A stretch of DNA of 64,000 nucleotides from NCBI RefSeq assembly GCF_001591025.1, contig NZ_BCTZ01000025.1, forward strand, positions 1 through 64,000, written 5' to 3'. Positions within the stretch are counted from its first letter, which is position 1. Each line of letters opens with the position of its first letter. The notes beneath the pieces are model-generated. The model was not told the DNA's origin. It saw only the letters and a list, made by a program, of their open reading frames with translations, and did not search any database. Positions 35,506-44,162 of the stretch are shown here, piece by piece. Source of the stretch: Sphingomonas soli NBRC 100801 (GTDB lineage: Bacteria; Pseudomonadota; Alphaproteobacteria; Sphingomonadales; Sphingomonadaceae). Both the position numbers and the translations under genes were made by a program.

Positions 35506-36153
35506 TTACTGTTTCGGCGCAGCGCCTTCCGGACCGCCCTGCGGCGCCGCACCCTCGGGGCCGCCCTGCGGCGGTGCGCCCTGCGGTCCGCCGCCCTGCA
35601 TCTGCTGCTGCATCATCATCTGCTGGACGATGGCGGCGGGAATGATGCGGTCGACGGTGACCTTGAAGATCAGCATCGAATTGGCCGGGATGCGCTCAGG
35701 ATCGGGAGACTGGGCGCCGTAAGCGAGCTCGGCCGGGATCCAGAAGCGATAGACGCCGCCGGCCTTGACCATCTTCAGGCCTTCGTAAAAGCCCTTGATC
35801 GACGCGCCTTCCTGCAACGGGAACGGCGCGGGACGATCCGACTTGTCGAAGATCTTGCCGTTGCGGAAGCTGCCCTCGTAATTGACGAGGATATAGTCGC
35901 CCTCGGACGCGGTATTGCCCTCGCCTTCCTTGAGCACCTGATATTCGAGACCCGAGGCGGTGGTCTTCACCCCCGGCTGACCCTTGTTCCAGGCAAGGAA
36001 CTGCGCGTCGGTGCCCTTGGCAGCGACGGCGGCGCGGGTGCCGGACCAAGCCAGCGCAGCGGCGAGCGCGATGGCGACGATGACGCCGATCCACAGCCAA
36101 ACCTTGTGACTGCGCTTGACGGGCTGAAGCGGAACGGCGGTCACGGACGACAT
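35506..36153 (-). CDS. FKBP-type peptidyl-prolyl isomerase, membrane-anchored
   Basis: The 215-residue protein has a short cytosolic N-terminus, an uncleaved membrane helix at about 18-38 (VWLWIGVIVAIALAAALAW) and a periplasmic FKBP domain (SGLEYQVLKEGEG, GDYILVNYEGSFRNGKIFDKS, MVKAGGVYRFWIPAELAYG, LIFKVTVDRI). It catalyses cis-trans isomerisation at prolines and assists folding of exported proteins. The C-terminal 35 residues are a low-complexity Gln/Gly/Pro tail with the repeated unit GGPEGAAPQ. It is separated from rpsU by tandem hairpins and probably has its own promoter. Confidence 0.9.
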   Translation of the reverse strand: MSSVTAVPLQPVKRSHKVWLWIGVIVAIALAAALAWSGTRAAVAAKGTDAQFLAWNKGQPGVKTTASGLEYQVLKEGEGNTASEGDYILVNYEGSFRNGKIFDKSDRPAPFPLQEGASIKGFYEGLKMVKAGGVYRFWIPAELAYGAQSPDPERIPANSMLIFKVTVDRIIPAAIVQQMMMQQQMQGGGPQGAPPQGGPEGAAPQGGPEGAAPKQ

Positions 36154-36234
36154 GGAGTCACTTTCTCTAACCGGCGTTCCGCCGTTGGCCTAAAGCGACA
36201 TTGCGCCGCTTAGCTTCACACTTTTCACGTGAAT

Positions 36235-36275
36235 CGGGCAATTAAATTGCCCGACCCGGTAACTTTATTACCGGG
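36235..36275 (-). terminator. Tandem hairpins at the end of rpsU
   Basis: On the minus strand CCCGGTAA-TAAAG-TTACCGGG (36255-36275) begins inside the last rpsU codons and includes the stop codon; CGGGCAATT-T-AATTGCCCG (36235-36253) follows at once. Neither has a clear T-run, so they may be a 3' stabiliser or a Rho-independent terminator of the T-poor kind. Confidence 0.6.
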
Positions 36276-36474
36276 CGCTGTCGCGCTCAACCCGCTTGCG
36301 CTCAAGCTTGCGGGCGCGGCGGACGGCAGCGGCACGCTCGCGGGCGCGCTTCTCGCTGGGCTTCTCGTAGTGACGACGAAGCTTCATCTCGCGGTACACG
36401 CCCTCGCGCTGCAGCTTCTTCTTGAGCGCGCGGAGCGCCTGATCGACATTGTTGTCACGTACGATGATTTGCAT
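36268..36474 (-). CDS. rpsU: 30S ribosomal protein S21
   Basis: The 68-residue sequence [20 protein letters not shown] with the downstream [24 protein letters not shown] block is diagnostic for bS21. It binds near the mRNA 3' anti-SD region of the 30S subunit and assists initiation. The basic C-terminal tail ([17 protein letters not shown]) is the longer form usual in alphaproteobacteria. It has its own upstream space of 100 bp from the acyltransferase gene. It is a housekeeping gene marking the border of the glycan region. Confidence 0.97.
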   Translation of the reverse strand: MQIIVRDNNVDQALRALKKKLQREGVYREMKLRRHYEKPSEKRARERAAAVRRARKLERKRVERDSAR

Positions 36475-36574
36475 GTTGTAAAAAAGCCTCGCGCATCAAA
36501 ACAATAGAATAGGGATCGCCGGAGCATGGGCTGCGGCGCGAATGGCGGCCACCTATCAGGCGATTCCCTAATTT

Positions 36575-38593
36575 TCAAGGGCCGAGTGCGGCGCGCAGGT
36601 CTGGCAGGGCAAAGCGTGCGCCGTCCGGGTTCACATGATCGTCGTCATAGTAAAGCGGGCGGCCGCCATGAACCAGGAGGCAGCGGCCCTGCGCGGATTG
36701 CGGGCACATGCCCCGCTCGGGATAGGCGCGGACAAGGCCGGGACGCTCGCCCAGCGCATCGAGCGCGGCATAGGCTTCGCGATTACGCTCCCTGAACCGC
36801 GCGAGACTGGTCGTGGGAACCGGCATCCAAAAGCCGTAGCGGCTGGCCTTGACCAGATAGAGCGGCACATCCCATCCGGCTTCGGGCATCGGATAGATCA
36901 GCACAACACGCTTGCCGGCGGCCAGCATTGCCTCAACCGCCTGGCGGAAGGATTGGCTCAGCGCCACCTTGCCCGCTGGCGTGGGCGGGCTTTCCGGATC
37001 GGCGATCTCGCGGCCGCCTTCGCCGTTATCGAATGCGGTATGCTCGATATAGAGTGCCCAGCGCGCGTGAAAGACGACCGTCCCGATTTCCCGGTGCGCG
37101 CGCAGATAATCGAAAAGGCTGCGATAGAAAGGCGGGCAATCCTGCCGCTCAGCACTCATCCCGTCGCTGCGCAGGATCGGCGGGCAACCGGCCCATACGA
37201 AGCTTTCGGCGCGCTGGCCCCGGCGATCGAGCTCGGGAACGAACGCCTGACCGATCACGGCTGCGTGGGAATCGCCAATGATCGCAATTGTTATCGGACC
37301 CGAGGCGCCAAGCTTGCACGCTTGATCGAGCGGCTTCGGGTCGCCCGAAAACAGGCAATGCGAATTCTCGTCCTTGAAGCGCTGAAACTGCTGGGTCAGC
37401 GCCAGCGTTTCGGCCGAATATCGCTGCGGCAAGCCGTGGGTCAGCCAAGCGGCGGCCCCCGCCGCAACGAGCAGGGCCGCCACGCCCAGGCCCAGCGGGA
37501 CAGCGCGGCGCAGCGGCATCGCGCCTCTGCCGCGAAATGGCCGCTCGACAAACCGCCAGGTCAACGCCGCCAGCGCAAATGCCGCGAGCAACAAAGCGAG
37601 CGAGACAGGCATATCCAGCACACCTGCAAAGGAAGCCGCGCGGCCGATCGCAAGCAGCGGCTGGTGCCAGAGATAGGCGCTGTACGACACCAGGCCGATC
37701 GCGACCATCGGGCGCGAAGCAAGCAGCCGGCCGACGAAGGTTTCGGGCGTTGCCAAGGCGATCAGCAGCGCGGTGCCCAGCACCGTGGGGAGCGCGAACA
37801 GGCCGGGGAACGGCACCGAGCGATCTATCACCGCCATCGGCGCCAGGATCATGACCAACCCGGCGCAACTCCCCGCCTCGCGCAGCCTGCGGGACAGAGC
37901 GAACGGGGCGCGGGCCCGCGTCTCCGATACCGCCAGCAAGGCGCCCGCGAGCAATTCCCAGCCGCGTGTGGGCAGCATGTAGAAATTGATGCCGGCGCGC
38001 AGGTGGCTCAGCACTTCGCTGAGCGCGAAGGAAGCAACCGCCGCCAGTGCGACCGACGGCAACAGAAAGCGTCTGCCCCGGTGAATGAGCAGAACGAACA
38101 ACGCCGGATAGAATATGTAGAATTGCTCTTCGATCGACAGGCTCCACAAGTGGAGCAGCGGATCGAGATCGGCTGACGGCGCGAAATAATCGTCGCTCGT
38201 TCGCCAGAAGAAGAAATTCGCGCCGAATGCCAGCGATGCAAGCAGGCTTTGGCCGAAACGCTCCATCGCCGCCGGGAAAAGCACCAGCCATGCCGCGGCT
38301 ACGCTCGCGAGCATTACCGCAAACAACGCCGGCAGAATACGGCGGGCGCGGCGGGCGTAGAAGCCGGCAAAGGTGAAGCTTCCGTGCGCGGTCTCACGCA
38401 GGATGATACCGCTGATCAGATAGCCGCTGATGACGTAAAAAATGTCGACGCCGGTGAAGCCGCCGGCAGCGCCAGCGATCCTGGCGTGGAAAAGCATGAC
38501 CGCGACCACCGCGATCGCGCGCAGACCGTCGATTTCAGGACGGTAATGGCGCGCATTCTGATCAAGGCTCTCGAGCGTCACCGCAGGACACAC
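36575..38593 (-). CDS. OafA-type acyltransferase with SGNH domain
   Basis: The 672-residue protein has an N-terminal acyltransferase-3 domain of about ten membrane segments (RPEIDGLRAIAVVAVMLFHARI, GGFTGVDIFYVISGYLIS, HLWSLSIEEQFYIFYP, YLWHQPLL) and a C-terminal periplasmic SGNH hydrolase-like domain with S442 in IAIIGDSHA and a late DDDHVN. It should O-acetylate a cell-surface or exported glycan, moving acyl groups across the inner membrane. It starts with GTG and is divergent from the response-regulator gene. It is an intact paralogue of the broken acyltransferase at 4993-6093. Confidence 0.9.
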   Translation of the reverse strand: MCPAVTLESLDQNARHYRPEIDGLRAIAVVAVMLFHARIAGAAGGFTGVDIFYVISGYLISGIILRETAHGSFTFAGFYARRARRILPALFAVMLASVAAAWLVLFPAAMERFGQSLLASLAFGANFFFWRTSDDYFAPSADLDPLLHLWSLSIEEQFYIFYPALFVLLIHRGRRFLLPSVALAAVASFALSEVLSHLRAGINFYMLPTRGWELLAGALLAVSETRARAPFALSRRLREAGSCAGLVMILAPMAVIDRSVPFPGLFALPTVLGTALLIALATPETFVGRLLASRPMVAIGLVSYSAYLWHQPLLAIGRAASFAGVLDMPVSLALLLAAFALAALTWRFVERPFRGRGAMPLRRAVPLGLGVAALLVAAGAAAWLTHGLPQRYSAETLALTQQFQRFKDENSHCLFSGDPKPLDQACKLGASGPITIAIIGDSHAAVIGQAFVPELDRRGQRAESFVWAGCPPILRSDGMSAERQDCPPFYRSLFDYLRAHREIGTVVFHARWALYIEHTAFDNGEGGREIADPESPPTPAGKVALSQSFRQAVEAMLAAGKRVVLIYPMPEAGWDVPLYLVKASRYGFWMPVPTTSLARFRERNREAYAALDALGERPGLVRAYPERGMCPQSAQGRCLLVHGGRPLYYDDDHVNPDGARFALPDLRAALGP

Positions 38594-38812
38594 CGGACGA
38601 GAACGGGCTTATGCATCATCGGCCTTGTCGGATTGCTTCGGAGGACTGCGCCGAAGCCTGGAGAAAGTGCAAGCAGCTGCTACAAGCGAAACGAAGCGGT
38701 TACTAGCAGGCGCACCGCATGCCAATGTTGCCCTGGCGCCACACCGCCCCCGCATTACACGACATTGCAGCGCTGCAACGCGGCCGATAGGTTTGCGGCG
38801 CATTTCCGCGCA

Positions 38813-39550
38813 ATGAGCCAGCCCGCCACCGCCTTGGACCTAGAAACCCGCCTGTTGATCGTCGATGACGACCCCGGAATTCGCGAGCTGACCGCCGCGT
38901 TCCTGGCGCAGCACGGCTATGTCGTCGATACCGCTGGCGGCGGCGGCGAGATGCGCGCGGCGATGGCGAAGGCTGAATATGCGCTGGTCGTGCTCGACGT
39001 GATGATGCCGGGCGAGGACGGTCTCGCCATCCTGCGCTCGATGGACCGCGCGAGCGGACCGGCAGTGATCCTCCACTCGGTGATCGGCGAGGATATCGAC
39101 CGCATCGTCGGGCTGGAGATGGGCGCCGACGATTATGTCGCGAAACCGGCCAATCCCCGCGAACTGCTCGCCCGCATCCGCTCAGTGCTGCGCCGGGCAG
39201 GCAGCGGGACTGCCCCGGCCAAGGCCGTCGACCGCAGCTTCCTGCGCTTTTCCGGCTGGCGGCTCGATCCGGTCGGGCGGCAATTATTCGATCCCGACGA
39301 TGTCCTGATCAACCTGTCCGACGGCGAATTCCGGCTGCTGCTGGCGATGGTCGAGCGGCCGCGCCGGGTGCTGACCCGCGACGCGCTGCTCGATGCCTCG
39401 CGCGGGCCGATGGCCGATCATTTCGACCGCGCCATCGACGTGCAGATGAGCCGGCTGCGCAAGAAGATGCAGCGCCCGGGCAGCGAGGAGCTGATCCGCA
39501 CGATCCGCAACGAAGGCTATATGTTCGTCGCCGAAGTCTCGCAGAAGTGA
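38813..39550 (+). CDS. OmpR-family response regulator
   Basis: This 245-residue protein starts at ATG 38813; frame-open sequence before that is a shadow of the acyltransferase. The receiver has DDDPGIRE (acidic pocket), D62 in VVLDVMMPG as phospho-acceptor and the conserved lysine in DYVAKPANP. The C-terminal winged-helix domain has LSDGEFRLLLAMVERPRRVLTRDALLDASRG and ends with the RTIRNEGYMF hairpin. It should bind DNA when phosphorylated by the kinase encoded 4 bp overlapping downstream (GTGA). The 219-bp divergent region upstream would hold both promoters; no clear box was called. Confidence 0.93.
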   Translation: MSQPATALDLETRLLIVDDDPGIRELTAAFLAQHGYVVDTAGGGGEMRAAMAKAEYALVVLDVMMPGEDGLAILRSMDRASGPAVILHSVIGEDIDRIVGLEMGADDYVAKPANPRELLARIRSVLRRAGSGTAPAKAVDRSFLRFSGWRLDPVGRQLFDPDDVLINLSDGEFRLLLAMVERPRRVLTRDALLDASRGPMADHFDRAIDVQMSRLRKKMQRPGSEELIRTIRNEGYMFVAEVSQK

Positions 39551-40821
39551 AGCATTCCCGGTCCATTGCGGTTTCGATCTTCCTGCTGGTGATCGCGTCG
39601 GTGCTGGCGGCGGCGGTGGTGCTGTTCAGCGTCACCTTCAAGGGACCGCCGCCCCGCCCTGCCCCGCTGCAGCTGACCAAGCTCGCCACCGCGCTGGAAC
39701 AGGCGACGCCGCCGCCGGGCAACGAGCAGAAGCTGCAGATCGTCACCCATACCGCTGCGCCGGGACCGCGCGGGCCCGAGCGGCTCGAGCCACTCGATCA
39801 CCCGATGGTCCGCGAACTCGCCCGGCTGCTCCGCGCCGAACCGGCGCAGCTGATGGTCTACACTTCCGAGATGCAGCGCGGCGGGGACGAGATCCGCGGA
39901 CGCTTCACGGTCGGCTGGAAGGTGCCGGGCGGCTGGCGGATCGCCGAGACCGCGCCCCAGCCGTTCCTGACCAGCTGGCATTGGGTGACGCTGCTGGCGA
40001 TGCTGGGGGTGCTGATCGTACTCGGCGCGGCGGCGTGGTGGATCGCACGGCGCATCTCGCTGCCGATCCGGCGGCTGGCCGAAGCCGCCACGCGGGCGCG
40101 GCCGGGCGTGCGCGAGGCGATCCCCGCCGGCGGGCCGCAGGAAGTGCGCGAGCTGGCCGAAGCGATCGGCGCGATGCAGGCGCGGATCCTCGAACAGGCC
40201 GAGGGGCGAACGGTCATGCTCGGCGCTATCGCGCACGATCTTGGCACGCCGCTGTCGCGCATCGCCTTCTGGATCGAGCAATTGCCCGACGACGCGCGCG
40301 AGCGCGCCTCGGCCGATATCGGCGAGATGCGGGCGATGCTGGGCGCGGCGCTGGCGCTGGCCCGCGACGAGAGCATGCCGGCACCGCACACCCGCCTCGA
40401 TCTAGGCAGCCTGATCGAGAGCCTTGCCGACGATCTCGCCGCCGCCGGCACGCCGGTGCGCAGCGAAGCCGGGCCGCGCGTGGTGCTGCGCGGCGATTCG
40501 GTGGCGCTCAGGCGGCTGTTCGCCAACCTGATCGAAAATGCGGTGCGCTATGGCGAGGAGGCGGTGCTCGGCTGGCGCGAAGACAATGGCTGGGCCGAAG
40601 TGACCGTCGACGATGCCGGACCGGGCTTCGATCCGGCCAGGGCCGAAAGCCTGTTCGCCCCGTTCGTGCGTGGCGAGACCTCACGCAACCGCGCGACCGG
40701 CGGCACCGGGCTGGGGCTGGCGATCGTCCGCTCGATCGCCGAGGCGCATGGCGGCGCGGTGCGGCTGGAGACCCGCCCCGAAGGCGGCGGGCGCGTGCGG
40801 GTGCGCCTGCCGATCGGCTAG
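39547..40821 (+). CDS. EnvZ-like sensor histidine kinase
   Basis: The 424-residue protein starts with GTG inside the regulator stop (GTGA). It has two membrane helices (about 8-30 and 143-165) around a periplasmic domain of about 110 residues, a HAMP-like segment (RRISLPIRRLAEAATRARPG), the H-box AIAHDLGTPLSRIAFWIEQL with H230, the N-box NLIENAVRYG, G1 DDAGPGFD and G2 GTGLGLAIVRSIAE. It autophosphorylates and signals to the paired OmpR-type regulator. The periplasmic domain has no recognised ligand fold. It converges with the DUF3617-like gene. Confidence 0.93.
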   Translation: MKHSRSIAVSIFLLVIASVLAAAVVLFSVTFKGPPPRPAPLQLTKLATALEQATPPPGNEQKLQIVTHTAAPGPRGPERLEPLDHPMVRELARLLRAEPAQLMVYTSEMQRGGDEIRGRFTVGWKVPGGWRIAETAPQPFLTSWHWVTLLAMLGVLIVLGAAAWWIARRISLPIRRLAEAATRARPGVREAIPAGGPQEVRELAEAIGAMQARILEQAEGRTVMLGAIAHDLGTPLSRIAFWIEQLPDDARERASADIGEMRAMLGAALALARDESMPAPHTRLDLGSLIESLADDLAAAGTPVRSEAGPRVVLRGDSVALRRLFANLIENAVRYGEEAVLGWREDNGWAEVTVDDAGPGFDPARAESLFAPFVRGETSRNRATGGTGLGLAIVRSIAEAHGGAVRLETRPEGGGRVRVRLPIG

Positions 40822-41393
40822 TTCTTCGGCTTGGCCACGCAATTGCCGGTGCGGTCGCCCTTGGCATGGAGGACCAGCCCGAGATAGCCGGCCGTCCCTT
40901 GCGTGCCGGTGGTCTGGCGGATCGTCACGTCATAGCCGGTCTTCGACATCGTGCCGGTGGCGACCAGCACGCTTTTGGCGGCGCCTTCGCCGCAATGGAC
41001 CTCGATATCGAGCTTGCCGCCCGACTGGTTGTAGCGCGGGAAGGTGCAACTGCCGGCGACCTGCTCGAGATTGTCGATGTCGAACGGCTTGAGATCCTCG
41101 GCAGTGCGGCAGCCGGTCGCCGACTTTTCCTGCCCCTTGATCGCTTCCATCTGCTTGGCACGATCGGCTTCGGACAGGCCCGCAAGATCGGCCGAGTCGA
41201 TGCGCAGCTCGGTATGCCATTGCCCCGGCTGCAGCAGCGTCTTGGCGCGGGCGGCCTTGGTGAGGCGGGCGACGTCCTGCATCGACGCATTGGCGAGCTT
41301 CACCTCGCCGGTCTCGGCAGCCAGCTTCTCATCGGCCGACTGGCAACCGCCCAGCGCCATCGCCGCCAGACCGGCCAGGAAAATCGCACGCAT
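40818..41393 (-). CDS. DUF3617-like lipoprotein
   Basis: From the ATG at 41393 the protein is 191 residues with a lipoprotein signal (MRAIFLAGLAAMALGGC). The body has paired cysteines (GCRTAEDLKPF and GSCTFPRYNQSGGKLDIEVHC) and QPGQWHTELRIDS, the DUF3617 pattern common in Sphingomonadales. It should be anchored at a membrane on the periplasmic side. The function of the family is unknown to me. It overlaps the histidine-kinase stop by 4 bp on the opposite strand. Confidence 0.75.
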   Translation of the reverse strand: MRAIFLAGLAAMALGGCQSADEKLAAETGEVKLANASMQDVARLTKAARAKTLLQPGQWHTELRIDSADLAGLSEADRAKQMEAIKGQEKSATGCRTAEDLKPFDIDNLEQVAGSCTFPRYNQSGGKLDIEVHCGEGAAKSVLVATGTMSKTGYDVTIRQTTGTQGTAGYLGLVLHAKGDRTGNCVAKPKN

Positions 41394-41533
41394 CCGTTTC
41401 GTCCCTCGCAATATGCCAGGCACCTCAAGCCCAAAGCGGCGCGCATTGCAACATGGCGCAACACGCCGCGACGCAGCGAAATCGCCCGGTGCGGGGCCAC
41501 CGCGAAACCGTCGGGAAATAGCGGGAGTAAGTC

Positions 41534-42445
41534 ATGTACGACCACGACGAAGACCATGATCTGGGCCTGGCCCATGACCTGAAGGCGATGGCGGCGCTGG
41601 CCAGCCGCCGCCGGGCGCTGCGCTGGTTTGCGGGCGCCGGGGCGACGGCGATGGTCGCGGCATGCGACAGCGGCGGATCGAGCGGCAGCGGTACGGTGAC
41701 GACCAGCGGCACCACCGCGACGCCGACCCCGACCCCCAGTACCACTGCCGCCGCGACGCCGACGCCCTCGCCGACCGCGGCAGGCACCTGCGTCGCCGAC
41801 CCGACCGAGACCGCCGGCCCCTATCCGGGCGACGGCACCAACACCTCGCAAGGCTCGACCTCGAACGTGCTGACCGCCAGCAATGTCGTACGCAGCGACA
41901 TCCGCCCGAGCTTCATCGGATCGACGACGGTGGCGCAGGGTGTGCAGGTGGTGCTGACGCTGACCGTCGTGAACGTCAACGCCGCGTGCGCGCCGCTGGC
42001 CGGCTATGCGGTGTATCTGTGGCATTGCGACCGGGCCGGGAACTACTCGCTCTACGGGTCGGCGGCGGCGGAGAGCTATTTGCGCGGCGTCGGCGTGACC
42101 GACGCCAATGGCCAGGTGAGCTTCACCACCATCTTTCCCGGCTGTTATGACGGGCGCTGGCCGCACATGCACTTCGAGGTGTTCTCGAGCCTCGCCAATG
42201 CCACCGGCGGGCGCTTTGCGGTGCTGACCTCGCAGCTGGCGATGCCGGCGGCGACGGCGTCGACGGTGTATAACGGCGCGACCGGATACAGCGCCAGCAT
42301 CACCAATTTCGCGCGCGTCAGCCTCAACAGCGACGGCATTTTCGGCGATAACACCGCCGCGCAGAATACGGCAATGACGCCGGTGCTTACCGGCAGCGTC
42401 GCCGCCGGGTATACGGCGCTGGCGACGATAGGCATCGCGCGGTAA
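41534..42445 (+). CDS. Exported intradiol dioxygenase-fold protein (putative Tat lipoprotein)
   Basis: The 303-residue protein has an N-terminal twin-arginine-like SRRRALRWFAGAGATAMVAAC signal ending in a possible lipobox Cys, then a Ser/Gly- and Thr/Pro-rich linker (about 50-85) and a catechol-dioxygenase-like beta domain. VYLWHCDRAGNYSLYG and GCYDGRWPHMHFEVF carry the expected Tyr and His-x-His iron ligands. It would bind non-haem Fe(III). Its export is unusual for a catechol-cleaving enzyme, so the substrate may be an extracellular or periplasmic aromatic compound. It reads in the same direction as the carboxylesterase 26 bp downstream, suggesting a shared unit. Confidence 0.82.
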   Translation: MYDHDEDHDLGLAHDLKAMAALASRRRALRWFAGAGATAMVAACDSGGSSGSGTVTTSGTTATPTPTPSTTAAATPTPSPTAAGTCVADPTETAGPYPGDGTNTSQGSTSNVLTASNVVRSDIRPSFIGSTTVAQGVQVVLTLTVVNVNAACAPLAGYAVYLWHCDRAGNYSLYGSAAAESYLRGVGVTDANGQVSFTTIFPGCYDGRWPHMHFEVFSSLANATGGRFAVLTSQLAMPAATASTVYNGATGYSASITNFARVSLNSDGIFGDNTAAQNTAMTPVLTGSVAAGYTALATIGIAR

Positions 42446-42470
42446 GAGCTGGCGCACGGGCAGAGAGGGC

Positions 42471-44120
42471 ATGATGCGATCGTTGCTGAAATGGGCGATC
42501 GGCTTGGGCATCCTCCTGATCGCGGCGTGCCTCGCGCTCTGGTTCTTCGCGTTACGCGCACCGCCGCCGGGACGGCCGCTGGCGCCGCTCACGATCAGCT
42601 CGGGGCCGGTGCGCGGCCTCGAAGAGGAAGGGGTCGCGGTCTATCGCGGCATACCGTATGCGGCCCCGCCCGTCGGCGATCTGCGCTGGCGCGAACCGCA
42701 TCCCGTGGCCGCATGGACGCGCCCGCGCGATGCGTTCGCCTTTTCCAGGACCTGCATGCAGGTCGGCGACCCGATCGCCGGGTCCGTGCTCGAGCCGATG
42801 AGCGAAGACTGCCTGTATCTGAACGTCTGGACGCCCGTCACGCGCGGCAATGCGCCCTTGCCGGTGATGGTCTGGATACATGGCGGCGGCAATCGCAACG
42901 GCTCCGCCTCGGCCGCGCCCTATTCGGGCGCCGCGCTGGCACGCAAGGGCGTCGTCGTCATATCGGTGAACTACCGGCTGGGCGCGCTCGGCTTCCTGGC
43001 GCATCCGGAACTGACCCGCGAGTCCGGCCATGGCGCATCCGGCAATTACGGCCTGATGGACATCATCGCCGCGCTGAAATGGGTGCGGACCAATGCACCG
43101 GCGTTCGGAGGCGACCCCGCCAATGTCACGATGTTCGGCCAATCGGCCGGTGCGTGGAACATCAGCAACCTGCAGGTCTCGCCGCTCGCCCGTGGCCTTT
43201 ACCGCCGCGCCATTGCGATGAGCGGCGGCGATTTCGCGCCGGCGGATACTCCGCATGGCATTCCCCTGCTGCCGGAAGCGGAGCAGGCCGGAACGCGGCT
43301 GGCAACGCGGCTGGGTGCGGATTCGCTGGCCAAGCTGCGGACGATCCCGGCATCGGCGATCGTCGAGGCATCCAAATCCTGGCCGGCCTTCACCGACCGG
43401 AGCAACGTGCCGGGGGTGGTAGATGGCTATGTCCTGACGGCCGACCCCTATCGGCTGTACGCCAGCGGCGCCGCTGCGCCGGGGGATCTGCTGGCCGGCT
43501 ATACCTCGGAAGAGGGCGCGACCATCTCCGGGTTACCGGTGACCGCGGCAGCCTATCAGGCCCGGATCCGCAAGACCTATGGCGCCTATGCCGAACGCGT
43601 CCTGGCCCTGTATCCGGCGCGGAGCGAGGCCGAGGCTAACCGGTCGCACCAGCGGGTGACAGGTGAAGAAGGCATCAAATGGCCGGTGGCGACCTGGGCG
43701 CGCCTCCATGCCGGAACCCGGCGCGGCAATGTGTTCCTCTACCGGTTCTCGCACAGGCCGGGCCTCGGCCCGTTCAACGGCATACCGAGCCATGGCACCG
43801 ACATGTGGTATGTCTTCGACTTCCCCGAACGCGTGCGGCGATATGGCAGCCAATGGCCGTGGGATGCGTATCGCGACATCGCGATGATCGACGATATCCA
43901 GAATTACTGGGTCAATTTCGCCCGGACAGGGAATCCGAATGGAGCCGGCCTGCCCCAATGGCCCGAATTCTCGCGCGCAGCCGGCGTGATGGAGCTCGGG
44001 AAAACGGCCAAGGCGGAGGCGTGGCCCGACGCCGCCGAACACCGGCTCATGGACGACTATATGGGCGCAATACGCAAGGCGCGCGGGACACCGGCAAGCG
44101 CAGGCGCTGCCCCACGCTAA
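42471..44120 (+). CDS. Type-B carboxylesterase
   Basis: The 549-residue protein has an N-terminal membrane anchor or signal (about 8-28, AIGLGILLIAACLALWFFAL) and the carboxylesterase fold: VYRGIPYAAPPVGDLRW, SEDCLYLNVWTP, the oxyanion WIHGGGN, the nucleophile elbow FGQSAGAWN with its Ser, a Glu in YTSEEG and a catalytic His in GIPSHGTDMWYVF. It hydrolyses esters outside the cytosol. Its position after an exported dioxygenase-like protein and before an MFS permease suggests uptake and processing of an ester compound, but the substrate is not readable. It starts at the first of two adjacent ATGs. Confidence 0.9.
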   Translation: MMRSLLKWAIGLGILLIAACLALWFFALRAPPPGRPLAPLTISSGPVRGLEEEGVAVYRGIPYAAPPVGDLRWREPHPVAAWTRPRDAFAFSRTCMQVGDPIAGSVLEPMSEDCLYLNVWTPVTRGNAPLPVMVWIHGGGNRNGSASAAPYSGAALARKGVVVISVNYRLGALGFLAHPELTRESGHGASGNYGLMDIIAALKWVRTNAPAFGGDPANVTMFGQSAGAWNISNLQVSPLARGLYRRAIAMSGGDFAPADTPHGIPLLPEAEQAGTRLATRLGADSLAKLRTIPASAIVEASKSWPAFTDRSNVPGVVDGYVLTADPYRLYASGAAAPGDLLAGYTSEEGATISGLPVTAAAYQARIRKTYGAYAERVLALYPARSEAEANRSHQRVTGEEGIKWPVATWARLHAGTRRGNVFLYRFSHRPGLGPFNGIPSHGTDMWYVFDFPERVRRYGSQWPWDAYRDIAMIDDIQNYWVNFARTGNPNGAGLPQWPEFSRAAGVMELGKTAKAEAWPDAAEHRLMDDYMGAIRKARGTPASAGAAPR

Positions 44121-44162
44121 TTCACAATAGGCGAGCCGCCCCGACGGCGGCATAAGGTGCCC

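Noticed and set aside
38249..38812. N-terminal extension of the OmpR-type regulator
   Set aside because: It is a shadow of the acyltransferase gene; the receiver domain begins right after the ATG at 38813.
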